From Argentina anserina (Eukaryota; Streptophyta; Magnoliopsida; Rosales; Rosaceae): a stretch of DNA of 64,000 nt. The position numbers were made by a program, and so were the translations under genes. The notes below the pieces were generated by a model. That model ran no database searches. It saw only the letters and a program-made list of their open reading frames with translations, and was not told the DNA's origin. The stretch lies in contig NC_065876.1 in the NCBI RefSeq assembly GCF_933775445.1, forward strand, positions 22,816,001 through 22,880,000, read 5' to 3'. Shown in pieces: positions 46,504 through 58,632 of the stretch. Numbering within the stretch: the first letter of the stretch is position 1; each line of letters opens with the position of its first letter.

Positions 46504-49022
46504 TGTCACAACCCCGAAATTCGAATGATAGAAATTCGAATTCGAAGCCATGAAAACTCTAAAACAATCTCAAATATATTGAAATCATCTTATAATAACA
46601 GTGTATCAAAACTGAGTCCACAGCACGACTCAGTCGACTTGAATAATACATAACGAATTTATACCTCAGTATTATAACCAATGGAAATGTAAAATGCATT
46701 TAATCCTCACCACAAACAGAAGAAAGAAATCTTCAAAGTAACCCTTCGAATCTGCTAATCCCCACCTGCAGAACTATTCATACACCATCGAATTGGTGCA
46801 CCGGGATTGTAAACACAAACCCGGTAAGATTTTCAGTCCGTATGAGTAAACCAACATTATAACATACATCGCATACCAAGGAAATATGATAGATAACATT
46901 TAAAGAAAAACGTACTCATGTGACACTAGGCAACCCATAAAATTATGTGTAATCATGAGACACTGGGCAACCCATCTGTTACCCAAAATCATTTAAAAAT
47001 ATGGGTACTCATGAGACCCAGTTACTCATCTGTTACCCTTCATGCAGTACACCGATAGACACTGGGCAACCCATCTGTTACCAAATATCACTCAAAAACA
47101 CGGATACTCATGAGACCCAAGCAACCCATCTATTATCTCTCATGCAGTATACCGACATGCACTGGGCAACCCATCTAGTTACTCAAAATCATTTAAAACA
47201 TAGGTACTCATGAGACCCAGGTACCCATTTGTTACCCCTCATGCAGTACACTGACTGACACTTGGCAGCCCATCTGTTACCCAATATCACTAAAAAACAT
47301 GGGTACTCATGAGACCCAGGCAACCCATATGTTACCCCTTCATGCAGTACACCGACAGACAGACTAGAGCTCTAACTGAATCGTAACTGACACTCGGCCA
47401 AAGCTTGGTTCCGATTACTGCCAACAACGTCTGAAGACTAGAAAACGTTTTAACAAGACTCAATGTTAAAACCACGTACAATAACAATCCACACATGTTA
47501 TTGTACTACAACCAAGCGACTCTTACACAATAATATGAATATAGTCACAACATTATAATCTCACATTTGAAATAAAACCGAAACATCATATAATATAGCA
47601 ACTCATATATATGTATCGTATTTACCATTTTCATACACATACATAGCCCACTATATTATATAAATGTCACAGTTCAATCTTTTTAATAATTCAAAAATAT
47701 AAGTCACCGCTAAGGGTAGACTTGTCATAGTGAGATTTACTCACATTCACCATAGTCTATAATCACTAAACCTTTTTAAAATCATTTATTAAAATAGCGT
47801 TTCACTTACCCATAAACCGTAGACGATTAAGTTCACGTAATTTAAATCAAAACATATATTTAGAATAATGTTTATAAGCTAGTGATGTAACTACTATGTT
47901 AACAACTCATACTAAATTCAATCATTATAACACTATTTCGATCATGATGATCATTGTGAGGTTTACTCACCTTATTTCGTGTGTGCAACTTCCACAACAC
48001 CGAGAGTGATTCCCTCACTCATTCGTTGGTCACCTAATAGCATGATAAAATGTTTAGAAAACGATACGTAAAATCTCAGGTGACGATATCATTATAGCTG
48101 AAAATTGTTCATAAAACACTGTTCATAAAAACAATGTTCGTGAAATACTGTTCGTGGAACTCTATTCGCGAAAACATTGTTCATGAACACTGTTCACAAT
48201 CAATGTTCATGCGCCGCCACCGTTTTTAGATCACCACCAATGACCATCAAATTTCACCACCACAATCTAAATTACATTCCTAACAACTTTCTAGTTCACC
48301 ACAAAATCCAAATCCGAGCCTAAACACTTCAATTTAACAAAAAACGAAAAGCCCCAATTTAAAACCTATGATTTGTTTTCTTCGATTCTCCTAGCACAAA
48401 ATGATTTTGGTTAAATATTTTGAAGGGTTTGTGGTATGGAATGAGACCTTCAAAATGGGACAAGAATCTCACCGATTGGTGACCGGATGAGGGAGATCCG
48501 GCGAGGTGAAGTTCAGCGAACTATGCGCTTTTGGGAGGAACTTTTGGGTTTCACCGCTCCTAAACGGCAACGAGATGGCGGGTGGCACTGCCACCTATCG
48601 ACAGAGAATGCAGAAACCTTTCCAACGGGACCGGTGTGCCAGTCTATGGTGGCCGGACGGCGGAGATCCAGCAGTCCAAAGTCGGCCGCTCGGGAGGAAA
48701 ATTCTTTAATTCCCATATTTATACTATTTTCCAAAAATGTCCAAATAGCTTTTGATTCATAACTTCTTCATACAAGCTCTGATTTAAGCGTGCCGCGTGT
48801 CTACGAATTTGTATTGACGAACTATACGACTTTTATGAATGAAGTTTTTTGATATTCCTATTTGATAAAAACTCAACTCGTGACCCCTCACAGTAACGTT
48901 TCTGAGTATAAATCGCTCGAACACTTTCGTTTTCTCCCTCGTACTATATAATCGGATCACCACTAATTTAAATATCTCCGAACAATATTTAGAAAATAAT
49001 TATAAATTTCTAAGATATTACA
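46504..49022 (-). mobile_element. Second solo LTR of the Gypsy family, perfect ACAAT target duplication
   Basis: Plus-strand ends are TGTCACAACCCC at 46504 and GATATTACA at 49022, flanked by ACAAT at 46499-46503 and 49023-49027. It is about 2.5 kb with no internal domain, so it is a solo LTR on the minus strand. It shares TGTCAC-ACCCC, AAAACTCTAAAACAATCTCA and AGACTAGAGCTCTAACTGAA with the Gypsy LTR at 19114. It is diverged from the 35944 copy and holds a 100-bp tandem array. Confidence 0.93.
47007..47365 (-). repeat. ~100-bp tandem array in the second solo LTR
   Basis: Units start at ACTCATGAGACCC at 47007, 47106, 47206 and 47305, with spacing of 99-100 bases. Each contains CCCATCTGTTACC and CATGCAGTACACCGA motifs. 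The equivalent region of the other LTRs holds only one or two units. Confidence 0.9.
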
Positions 49023-49042
49023 ACAATAGTCACATAAAACAA

Positions 49043-49354
49043 TGTGACAGCAGGTGTGATAGGTAGTGTGACAGCGAGTGTAACAGATAGTGTGACAGAA
49101 GGTATGACAGTAGGTGAAATTGGTAGTGTAACAAGAGGTGTGATAGGTAGTGTAACGAGAGGTGTGATAGGTAGTGTGACAGGTGGTGTGATAGATAGTG
49201 TGACAGCGGGTGTGACAGATGGTGTGATAGATGGTGTGACAGTATGTATGATAGGTAGTGTGGCAGCGGGTGTGAGAGGTAGCGTGATAGGGAGTGTGAC
49301 AGGTAGTGTGACAGTGAGTGTGATAGGTACTGTGACAACGTGTGTGACATACCG
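49043..49354. repeat. 12-bp minisatellite, 26 units
   Basis: Units follow TGTGAYAGNNRG, starting at 49043 and running in strict 12-base register to 49354. The register of three keeps every frame without stops open on both strands, giving false proteins with SVTx or LSHx repeats. Copy A has only about five units. Confidence 0.95.
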
Positions 49355-49747
49355 AGAGAAAATGTCTAAATATGCGAAATGATGTCAAAATTAAAAAGGA
49401 AATTAGTATGAGTATGCTCAAAATGAAGAGAAAAACTAGAATTAAAGAGCCTTGAGCTCTTATTTCGTCGAAATAGCTTGAAGCACCACCATGGACGGCG
49501 GTAACCCCTTGCGAGGGTTACTACGCCTTGTACGGTGGTCAGCTCAGAGTGGGTAAGGTATCAAATGAAAGATAGGAGAGAGCTCTTTCCAATAGTACTA
49601 ACCACGCTCAAATTCATCGTCATATGGTAAAATGATGGCCGAAGTTCAAAAAAAATGAAAAAGAAAATGAAATGAAGAAGAATAGTTGGAGAAATGACAA
49701 AACTGTCCGGAAAATATTTTAAAAGTGACTATTTTCTAATTTTGTTT
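49331..49747. repeat. Duplicated repeat, copy B
   Basis: Partner of 45587-46038, same orientation, about 90 percent alike by eye. It starts within the last minisatellite units and ends at ATTTTCTAATTTTGTT. It keeps CGTCGAAATAGCTTGAAGCA and GAGGGTTACTACGCCTTGTA. Confidence 0.85.
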
Positions 49748-50084
49748 CAAGCTTGTTGACAGAAAAGCAGTGCGTATGTACATCCTTTTTTTTAGGATAG
49801 GAAAATTTTTTAGCGCTAGATTTGGCGCCACAATTCCACGTGACATGCACGTTACCTTTCTATGTCAGCAATTACAATAATCTCAAAATGTCATTTTTGA
49901 ATGAAAATACAATCTTATCCTTGCTAATCCAACAACTCTAGATTATTATATAAAAAATTATAGTTCTTTTTTATATCATTTATTTTTTTTCAAAATGCTT
50001 TGAAAATGTAATAAAAATACCATATATACAAAATATGCTTGAAGTATATAGATATATATGTGTGTGTGCGCGCGATAAATAAAT

Positions 50085-50086
50085 AA

Positions 50087-50147
<61 letters not shown>

Positions 50148-50158
50148 CTTGTGTGTGT
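50085..50158. repeat. Compound (AT)n(GT)n microsatellite
   Basis: A run of ATAT followed by GTGTGT, within the larger inverted-repeat element. Confidence 0.95.
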
Positions 50159-50504
50159 AGAGTCCCTATATGGTAATTGTATTAATTAATTATAGTTATT
50201 AATTAATTGTAAATGTAAATTAATTAAATAAGAAAATCATGAATGTTGACATATTTGTCACTAGAAATATTATTATTGACATAATTGATTAAGTATGGTA
50301 TTAATTAACATATGTATACTCTAAGAAAAATAACATTTGTTACCTTACATATCCCCTTAAATAGATTATATCATAACAAAAAGAATATTCAATTTCAGAA
50401 AAAAAACCAAAAGAATTTTACTAAAAGTTTCATCTGAATACAAATGTTATAATTATATTACATCGTCTAAAATTTAAAATTAAATATATATTGTGCATAT
50501 ATAT

Positions 50505-50888
50505 ATAGTCCCTATCAAGAGTGAAGTTCCAATTTTAGCACACTTGTCGGTCAAATTTTTTCACCATAAGCGATTCAATATTTATGTATGATATTCAAGA
50601 TCATCTCTACAAAGTTTCATCGAATTTGACAATTGTTTGAACTTTCAAAATTGAGATTTACATGAAAGGTTCACGTTGAACAGTTTTAATTCATTCATTG
50701 ATTTAATCTAATTTCAATACACTAACGATGTCCGAATTAGATGAAATTTTGTAGAGACGATCTTGAATAACATACCTAAATATTGAATCGCTTATGGTGA
50801 AAATAATTGACCGAAAAATGTGCCAAAATTGAAACTTCACTCTGTAATTTCAAAGTAAATCTTCACTCTGGATAGAGGACTATATATA
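50505..50888. mobile_element. Nested MITE with long inverted arms
   Basis: Starts ATAGTCCCTATCAAGAGTGA and ends CTTCACTCTGGATAGAGGAC. The arms extend inward about 130 bp (CATAAGCGATTCAATATTTA against its near-complement TAAATATTGAATCGCTTATG). It sits in TA-rich DNA, consistent with TA target duplication. Non-coding. Confidence 0.85.
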
Positions 50889-51463
50889 TATATATATATT
50901 GTGCGTGCACATATCAAGCATATTTTTGTAAATTTCAATTTTTTAACTTATTTTTTAGAAGCATTATTGTGATAAAAAATAAGAAATGATAAAAAGAATA
51001 AAAACATTTTTTTTTAATAATTTAGAATCATTGGATTAACAAGTATATGATTGTCTTTTCATTTAAAATGAAATTTTTATATCATTTTAATTGTTGATGA
51101 GACAATGTGACGTAGTAGGCCACGTAGGATTACAGCGCCGAATTTGGCGTCATATTATGACGCCCTAACACTCCTCTTTAGGATGTTTTTGAGTTGAGCA
51201 GTCCCCATAAAAGATCTTAGCTCACTCATCTTAGTAGGTGCTTGGCACTCCTCGATGGCTCTGATTCTAATTTATAATCCAATTTTTCAGGTGTGCCAAA
51301 TCAAAATAGTCTACATGGCAACTCAGCAAGAAGGGTTTGTTAACATGGACGTTGGGATAATATCACAAGAACACAATATAAGGAGTTAAAGGCAACACGT
51401 AATTGTCGGTTGTGGCTCTGTGCTAGGGTTTCTCTAGCAGCGTCATTGATCTAAGTCTTGCCG

Positions 51464-51745
51464 AGATGATGGATGTATCAATGAAATCAATGGCAACTGC
51501 AGAGCATGTGAGGCTCAATGGGGACGGTGATCCCTTCTTCTACCTTTGTGGCAAGCTTCTCTCATTTAAGAAACCCATGGTGGTTCCTCTGTTCACCGCG
51601 GCGCTTTCACGGTTCTGGGAATTCAAGAAAAGGTTTTGATGTGAGAGGAAGAACATGGTGTGTTTATCTTCCAATTCAGAGACTTGGGAGAATGAAATCG
51701 CGTTCTTGAATCTGGACCGTGGTTTTATGGTAATTCGATGTTGTT
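51464..51745 (+). pseudogene. DUF4283-like fragment (LINE ORF1 or retro-gene remnant)
   Basis: The plus strand reads GKLLSFKKPMVVPLFTAALS and RFWEFKKRF, then after a one-base frame change VFIFQFRDLGENEI and LDRGFMVI. This is the DUF4283 pattern (GKLL...F...LW...F.F...L..GPW) found in plant LINE ORF1 and related proteins, also seen in the LINE at 39480. A frameshift and stop disrupt it. No zinc knuckle follows. Confidence 0.55.
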
Positions 51746-52494
51746 GGTGGTGGCCTATGATGGTCTCCTATCTATGGAGGATGTACCTCTGCATCTGCTA
51801 GAGACACGGGTGGCGGTAACGGGATTGAGATTGGAATGATCACTGAGAAAACTCTATGTTTTAATTCGGGGATAGTTCTTAAAGAATAATCACATGCTAT
51901 GTACTAATTTTAAGTTTCGACTCAAAACCTCTTGTCTACTGTACGAAAACAACGGAAGAGTATGTGATGACTATTCAAGCCTTCATTTTATATAAAATCC
52001 TAGTGGATTCTATAAAAAAAATTAAGGAGTTAAAGGTCTGGTCACTAAAGATGTTTAAAGAAGCATGGTTATACACATGGAAAATCCAAATAGGTACAAA
52101 AATACCACTTCAAACTTGACTTATAAAGATATCATACACAGCAAAATGAGCGTTTGAAACCAGATATCAGCTTGTTCTACTTTTCAAGCCAAAAATACAA
52201 GGACAATGAAGGCTCAATTTTATCAAGGACATTAATACATCGAAAATGAGAATAATACCTCAAGACAAAGAAGTTGACAAGCTGCAGAATGCCAAGGCCA
52301 CCACTTCAGTCGAGCTTCTTTCGAAAATCGTGCACAATACCTGAAATGAAAGGGGTGTGCATCACATGCGTTCATACGGCCAGTAGGAAACAACGCTATC
52401 TAGGTTTGCAAACAATTTGCATTTTCATTGAAAATAAAGTATAAAAATCAGAGTTGGAAAAATACGCACAAGGGTACCCGTTTCTTATATGCAC
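51746..52494. other. Spacer, nothing recognised
   Basis: AT-rich DNA between the DUF4283 fragment and the kinase tail. No domain or repeat identified. Confidence 0.4.
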
Positions 52495-52900
52495 AAGGTA
52501 ATATGCCTTCCAAGTTCCAACATAGCTACCACATTGGTGATTCTTGGCCTCTGTGTGGCAATACATGCACACAACTCAAAGCTTTCCTGAGTTTCCTCAG
52601 TAGCTTCTCAATCTTTTCAGTTTAACCTTGGGTCTGCTAGTTCCATATACCTCCTCTTGCTATGCAATTGGAGCGCGAGTTCTGATAAAACGTTTCGGAC
52701 TGGTTTAATTGAAACATCTTTCTTTCCATCACTGGCATCATTTTCGGTTCCACTACTTTGAAACAAGCAATTTCTTCTTCGGTTTTCCCCTCACCAATTC
52801 TACCAACACCATCCCATAACTGTACTACACCGATTCTTTCACGGATCCCATTCAGGTGCAAGAGATCCCTGTGTTCCTATCAATGTTGTCAACAGTATGA
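52495..52900 (-). pseudogene. Receptor-kinase tail fragment, third copy
   Basis: The minus strand reads LALQLHSKRRYMELADPRL, broken text, then RPRITNVVAML. It parallels the tails at 40730-40990 and 42590-42770. Upstream within 52637-52861 are KVVEPKMMPVMERKMF and IGVVQLWDGVGRIGEG, which match the sub-domain XI region in broken form. At least two stops. The rest of the kinase is missing. Confidence 0.65.
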
Positions 52901-53572
52901 ACTTCTCACCAAGTCTAACAAGATATTGGACATATATCTCAGCTAGATAAAATGAATTTAATATAAATGTAACGCATCTATATCAATAGCTACTAGTCTG
53001 CCAAAAACCAGACTTGCATTTGAGTGCTTACAACAAGATAGCCACAAGATCACTACCCCTCATCCTATTCTAAGCCAGACAGAGCGCTAGTTTGTCCACC
53101 ACCAACTAATGGCTAGTGATTTTTTTAAGAAACTTGATATTAATAATACATGATCAAGCTGGAAATACCCAAATCTGCTCTCCTATGAAGGATTGAAATA
53201 TCAAGAGCAAGATGTAATTATGATTTATGACCAAAGAAATTCACTGTGCGTCAATTTCACATAATGGGGCAAGTAAATCAACCATTACACTTCGGAGAAA
53301 TAATCCTTGTTTTTCTAGACTCTAAACAGAAAGGTTGCTGTAAATATTGGGTTTTACAACATGTTTGAGTAAATTAACGTATCTAAATCAGACCATGTAG
53401 AAACACGAATTTCATACGATACTGGTGTGCAAAGAAATTACCCTCTCTTCAAGTGTCTACCAGGATCCGAATGCTTGCGGTACTCGCCCATTCCTTACAT
53501 TGCAAAATTGAATGGCATTTTTCTGCATTCTGACTTTAAAACAATCTTTGATGCGCTCGTGGTAAAAAAAGG
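52901..53572. other. 3' flank of the FEY-type gene
   Basis: AT-rich DNA between the kinase fragment and the FEY stop codon. It probably includes the FEY 3' UTR at its right end. Nothing else recognised. Confidence 0.5.
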
Positions 53573-56500
53573 TTACTCATTATGAGCCCCATATCTGCAT
53601 GCAAATTCTTCCCCTTCTATAAGCCTCTCCACAGCATCAGATGGAAGGCCAATCATCTCAAATGTCTTTTCCCACACTTCGTGTGAAGTCTCAACATTAT
53701 GAGCTTCTTCAGAAGGATTGGTTGGATTGCAATCTTGTGAAATGAATGCGCAAACAGGAAAGTCATCTGATTTCAACAATTGACAGTACTCTGGAACCTG
53801 AGGATCAGTGGCTGCAAAGAGAGCACTCCTTGAACCTGCATCGCAAATTAGTCATCACAAGGTCAGCTTTCACCATACCTCATTCCCTATTCCAGTATTT
53901 CTTTACCTGGAGTTGTCTGTCTATTTCTTTAGACCTCTTATTTTCTGTTTCTTTTTATCTATAATTTATTTATATATAATACTTGGGAGTCAATTGTGAA
54001 AAATAAGGGAAAAGATTGTTGTCTTCAAATTTTAATATGTATACATATATTTAGTGGGAAGAAATATACTCATGAGTCATGACATCATCACTCAATACTT
54101 CTGTGGATTACGGTAGGCCAGCAAAAGGCTCCCTGTTGCACTTCATAATTATTAAAGACTGAACAGAGCCTGTTTTTGGTTATATATATAGGAGAATTTT
54201 CAGGTGTGGACGTCCGTACCTTATGTAAGGTACGGATTCGCCGATTCCGGTAATGGCAGGCTGCAACGGCGGGGCGGACCACGACAGCCACACTCCCCAC
54301 CTCTCGGCGATCCCGTCTGTGCCGGTCGGAGCTCCATTTGCGACCCACGGCGGCCGGAATCGCGAAATTGCCGGAATCTGCCCAGAAAACTTGATTTTTG
54401 CAGATTCCGGCCAGCACAGATGGGATCGCCAGGAGGTGGGTAGTGTTGCTGTGCTGGTCCGCCGCGCCGTTGCGGCCTGCCGTCGCCGGAATCGGGACGT
54501 CCGCACCGTGCGGACGTCCGAACCTAAAACGGCCTGTATATATATATATATATAATAGCAGAAAGAGCTCACCTTCTTGAGGGATAAAGATAAAGTAGGG
54601 TATCAAACGATAACCAGCTTGAACGATTCTGGGAAGATCCCTGGCCTGCAATTTATTTGGTATCAGATAACATGAGACTTAATGATAAAACTACAGCATC
54701 AGATTGGAATTGCCAAAAGGTTATATGCAGAAAAGTACATAAGGCTTTTGATCTTAGTCTTGAATACCGTTAACTTAAAAGGATATTTAATCTGATGAGT
54801 GTGTAGGGGTGCATCTAAGTTTGCATGCGCATGCATATATGGAAGAATTGAAACTAATATCTAACTAGATTGTCAATCAAAAATTATATAACAACCAAGA
54901 AATTACATCTTATTATAAAGCAACATATAAGACGTCAAGATACTTACTACATTTGTCTGGACAACACCAGGAGAAACACAAGTTACACAAATACCAGCTT
55001 CAGCAGGCAGGCGCTTATGTAAGACGCTACTAAACATGATCTGCAACATATAAAGCATCAAATGTACAGCACCAAGTGACCGAAATCTAAATGAAAAAGA
55101 ACACAGTAACAGAATAATTAATTAAATAATTTACAGATCACAAGGACCTGTATTTATAGTTCAACAGACCTAGGTAGGAATACGAGCGTCCTTTTTCCTA
55201 AAATTTGAAAACAAGCACAATCAACTAATATTGAAGGTACCTGTGCGAGCTTGCTGCTCGAATAACCCACTAAGCTTGTATATTTTCTTTTCCCAGAAAC
55301 AACATTCATGTCATTTGTATCAACGAACCCAACATAATGCATCTATTAAATGGAAATATCACTCTTAGGTTTACATATAACATAAAAGTAAAGTAAAAAA
55401 ATGTTCTTTAATAATCTACCTTCTACTCAATACCTACATGAACTCTTTCTATTTAAGGCAGCAACTAGGTTTAGTTTGTATAAACACGAACAACAGTGTT
55501 TATGGATGCTTAAGTCACAAACAAAAGACCAAACTACCAGCACATTTCAATGCAGTTTAATATTTCAGTTTTTTGATAATTACATAGCTATCATAGCGTG
55601 TGTGTATGTGTGTATAGAGCATAAGAACATCCATGCATCTTCTGATACACGGAAATCATGGAACTTACAACGGAGTTGACATTAACAATTCGACTTGGAG
55701 AGCCTCTAATAAGGGATGGCAGTAGCAATACTGATAGCAGTGCTGGAGCCAGATGATTCACTTGTAAGTGCTCTTCATATCCATCTTTTGAAAATCTTTG
55801 TGGCTCTGAACTCACAACAACCATAGTATACCATTAAATGGCAAACCAGATTTTGATAGAATACAAGTACTTATGCATCCAATCAACTATCTCCAATGAC
55901 TGAATAAACTGGAAAAGAAAAACTAGATTTATGAACAGGGACCAGCAAACAAACTTGCTTGTGATGTATTGGATACTGTATGTGAGAATGTAGGCTACCA
56001 GTTCAATAGAACAGCTCTAACTTTCTAAAACCCGGACGAATGTTATTTATTTTTACTAGACAATGAAGAAGATTAGCATGATTTGATCAGCCTACCATCC
56101 ACATTATCTAATATCAGTAAGTTACTGGTATTTTGGATACTACCACTATCATGGTAATGCGTCAGGGAAGCAGCTCAGCAGCTGAAAGCTCTAAAATGTA
56201 AAGTAAATACGGCGCAAAGACCAACCTCCAATGGAAAATATCCCAGCATTGTTGATTAGAACATGCAGAGGTCCAGATCGTGCATTCCACGCTTCACAAA
56301 ATCTTACAACAGAATCCAAGGAGAGTAGATCAAGTTCCATCACCTGTTGAAATTACAAATATTGTGCAAGTCATTTTGCATGGAATTTCTCTTTTTCCGG
56401 GAAAAGAAATTTCTCTATATCCAGATTATGTCCAACACAGATGCTGACAAGTTCAGCCAAATATGTATTTATTATAAGGCCTCTGGATTCGAACAAGGAC

Positions 56501-57116
56501 AATTGCCAAATTAGTGTCTCTGCATTATTAAGACCATTTCATCAAGCAAAGGCATCCACATTTGATAAGGTAAGCAGTCTAACTTCAGTGATTTAACCAT
56601 TCTATTGGAGCTTGAAATGTTTGGCCCAGTTATAAAAACATTTTCAGCATTTACTTGATCACCAGAATAAATAGGTTACCTCAATATTGAGAGGAAGGCC
56701 CATTCCTGACCATTCATTTTGCCACTTTTGAATCAGCTCCTCGGCTGCTTTGGTGTTTCTCACTGCCATTACAACATGTGCACCAGCCTCCGCTAACTGC
56801 CTGCTCAACGAATAAGTTATAACCATCAGATACCGGTTATCTAACTGAGCAGATTATCCGAACTTATCATGAAAATTCAATTCAGAATACACCTCGCAGT
56901 TTCACGGCCGATACCGCTAGTGGATCCAGTAACAATACATGTGAGATCGTTGACAGGAGGTAAAGGCATTGGGTTCAGCAAATGGCTGGCAGTGATTCTC
57001 TGGAACAGCAATTCATACACCACATAAAACCAACCTCTCAGCCACTCTATCCACCCCAATCCCTCCTTGTTCTTCTTCTTCACTTCCTCTTTCAATTCAG
57101 ATGAGGACGTTGCCAT
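53573..57116 (-). CDS. FEY: Short-chain dehydrogenase/reductase, FEY (FOREVER YOUNG) type
   Basis: Eight exons on the minus strand: 57116-56893, 56800-56680, 56343-56226, 55805-55669, 55342-55241, 55040-54948, 54645-54573, 53835-53573. All have GT-AG borders and consistent phase, giving 376 residues and a TAA stop. The N-terminus is charged, then has GWFYVVYELLFQRI, a likely membrane-associated stretch. The Rossmann motif TGSTSGIG is at 63-70, NNAG at 146-149 and the catalytic YSSSK at 227-231. FEY-type blocks ITASHLLNPMPLPPVND, VNHLAPALLSVLLLPSLIRG and NPSEEAHNVETSHEVWEK are present. It is a NAD(P)-dependent oxidoreductase of unknown substrate; the Arabidopsis member affects leaf positioning and meristem growth. 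I chose the ATG at 57116; upstream codons in frame begin with TTG. A GC-rich foldback element sits in the last intron. Confidence 0.93.
54187..54540. mobile_element. GC-rich foldback MITE in the last FEY intron
   Basis: About 350 bp, sharply GC-rich against AT-rich flanks, bordered by TATATA on both sides. The arms are imperfect reverse complements: CGATTCCGG, TGCAACGGCG, GCGGACCA, CGATCCC and CAGATTCCGGC-type blocks recur inverted. Each arm also holds a small palindrome (TCCGTACCTTATGTAAGGTA with its last bases CGGA, and GTCCGCACCGTGCGGAC). Long open frames inside come from composition. It should be removed with the intron. Confidence 0.85.
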
Positions 57117-57737
57117 TTCTGCCACCTTTTTCAATGTCCAAGAATTTCAACACTAAATAAGCAGAATGACAAGAATGACTAAATAAGAAACTCAATTCTA
57201 AACTCAACGGAAATTGACTCCTTAGTTGTTCAACTCCTTTAAATCCTATAACTTCATCAGTCATATTCAACAATGAACCAAACTGAATAAACAAGTAAAA
57301 AAAGGATTTGAGACACCCAAAAATCATGGACAATGAAATCTAAACTGTTGACCCAGATGACCAGTAACTCGAAAAGAAAGCAAGATCACTAGTACTAAAT
57401 CTGAAGCTGAATTGAGAAGAATGTACTCAACCTTAACTCAAACGGCAAATGGGGTACTGGGAATTGCGGAGACAATTTAGGTTGCAAGTGCTTTAAAGTT
57501 GAAGGGCAGCGCAGCGCAACTGAGCTGTTATTTAAGTGAGTTCCAGCTTCGGCTCCGAACTAATAGATTCCGTCGTTCAAGATTTCAAGATCCTTAAAAG
57601 TATCTATACTGACACAGTGAACACACGTGTCAAGTCACATGGGCTAACACAGGGAATGATAACGTGTGCCATCCCGCACGTGATTCTTTCAACCTCCAAT
57701 GCTGTTCGGTACCGTTCCATATAGGAAAAAGTTAAAA
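57117..57737 (-). promoter_or_regulatory. FEY-type 5' leader and promoter region
   Basis: Upstream DNA of the FEY-type gene. A leader of unknown length precedes the ATG, perhaps with a 5' UTR intron. No clear TATA box. GC-neutral DNA near 57480-57720 may hold the core promoter. No other gene recognised. Confidence 0.4.
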
Positions 57738-58632
57738 GATTCAAAATCTTCCGATATTTTTATTTTAAAAAAATGATATATTGTAGAAGTAAATATTTTA
57801 TTTTTTTCCGTATCTGCAATATTTTTTAGATTTTTTTAAATATAAAATATTTCTGATATTTACGATATATCCGATACATCTTCGATATTTTGGAGAAATA
57901 TCTGAAAATTTTCACTTAAAAGAATTTATCTCAACTTTAGGATGTCTCGGACTCTCAGATGTTAGTTTTTTATTAATTAATCACCTCAAGTCTCGAAATA
58001 TATAAAAAAAAGACTAGAATGTAGTAAATCAATTGGCTAATTTTAAATTTTTCATAAAAGATATATGGATGAGAAGTTAACGTTCAAGTCTTAACTCTTA
58101 AAAGTTAAGTCATATTAGCGACAAATGCTCTCATTGACCTTAAGGGAATCTAAAATAAAATATCACAAAGTAGTCATATGAAAAGCATAAGAGGATATCC
58201 ATAATTCCATGAAGTCAACTATCAATCTAGTTATCTTATTTACGATTATAGTCAGTTTTGAGAATATATGATCAACCATTGAGTTGGATTCATCCTTATT
58301 ATTCAATTCTCGGAGAAATTGTCGGCAACTCGAAAGAGATATATGACTATCATGTTAACCATTACAATTCATAATATATTGCTCGTATGTCTTGGGCAAA
58401 ATATTGTAGCTTTGTTTACCAACGTGCATCTTTTTAAGCATCTAGAGTATTTTTCTGATATTAGATAAAGTTAATAATCGTATTTGTTTATATGTAATTC
58501 AATAATAAATAAATAATTTTAGAATATGAACGATATATTTTTCCAATATCCCCGATATATCTCTGATATATCTGATCTTTTTTTTTCAAAAAAAATGATA
58601 TATCTATCGATACCGATATTTAGAACCTTGCT
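57738..58632 (-). repeat. AT-rich 'TATCGG' dispersed repeat, second copy
   Basis: Runs from TCCGATATTTTTATTTT to ATCGATACCGATATTTAGAA. Both edges are rich in GATATATC and CCGATAT motifs. Its right end is the complement of the left end of the repeat at 8075 (TTCTAAATATCGG). Non-coding; probably the same class of element. Confidence 0.55.

Larger units (their letters stand above)
49800..51175. mobile_element. Non-autonomous DNA element (MULE/MITE-like) with ~260-bp inverted ends
   Basis: The left arm from about 49805 (TTAGCGCTAGATTTGGCGCC) and the right arm ending near 51172 (GCGCCGAATTTGGCGTCAT) are imperfect reverse complements. Matching continues inward, for example CTTGCTAATCCAACAACTCT against CTTGTTAATCCAATGATTCT. 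Both outer flanks carry TTTAGGAT, a possible 8-9-bp target duplication as in Mutator elements. There is no coding capacity. A second MITE and a microsatellite lie inside. Confidence 0.75.

Noticed and set aside
49030..49421. Long open frames on both strands (SVTx-like and CHTx-like repeats)
   Set aside because: They are products of the 12-bp minisatellite, whose length is a multiple of three.
54204..54555. Open frames of up to 100 codons or more in the FEY intron
   Set aside because: They lie in the GC-rich foldback element and change frame across its arms; no protein family is seen.
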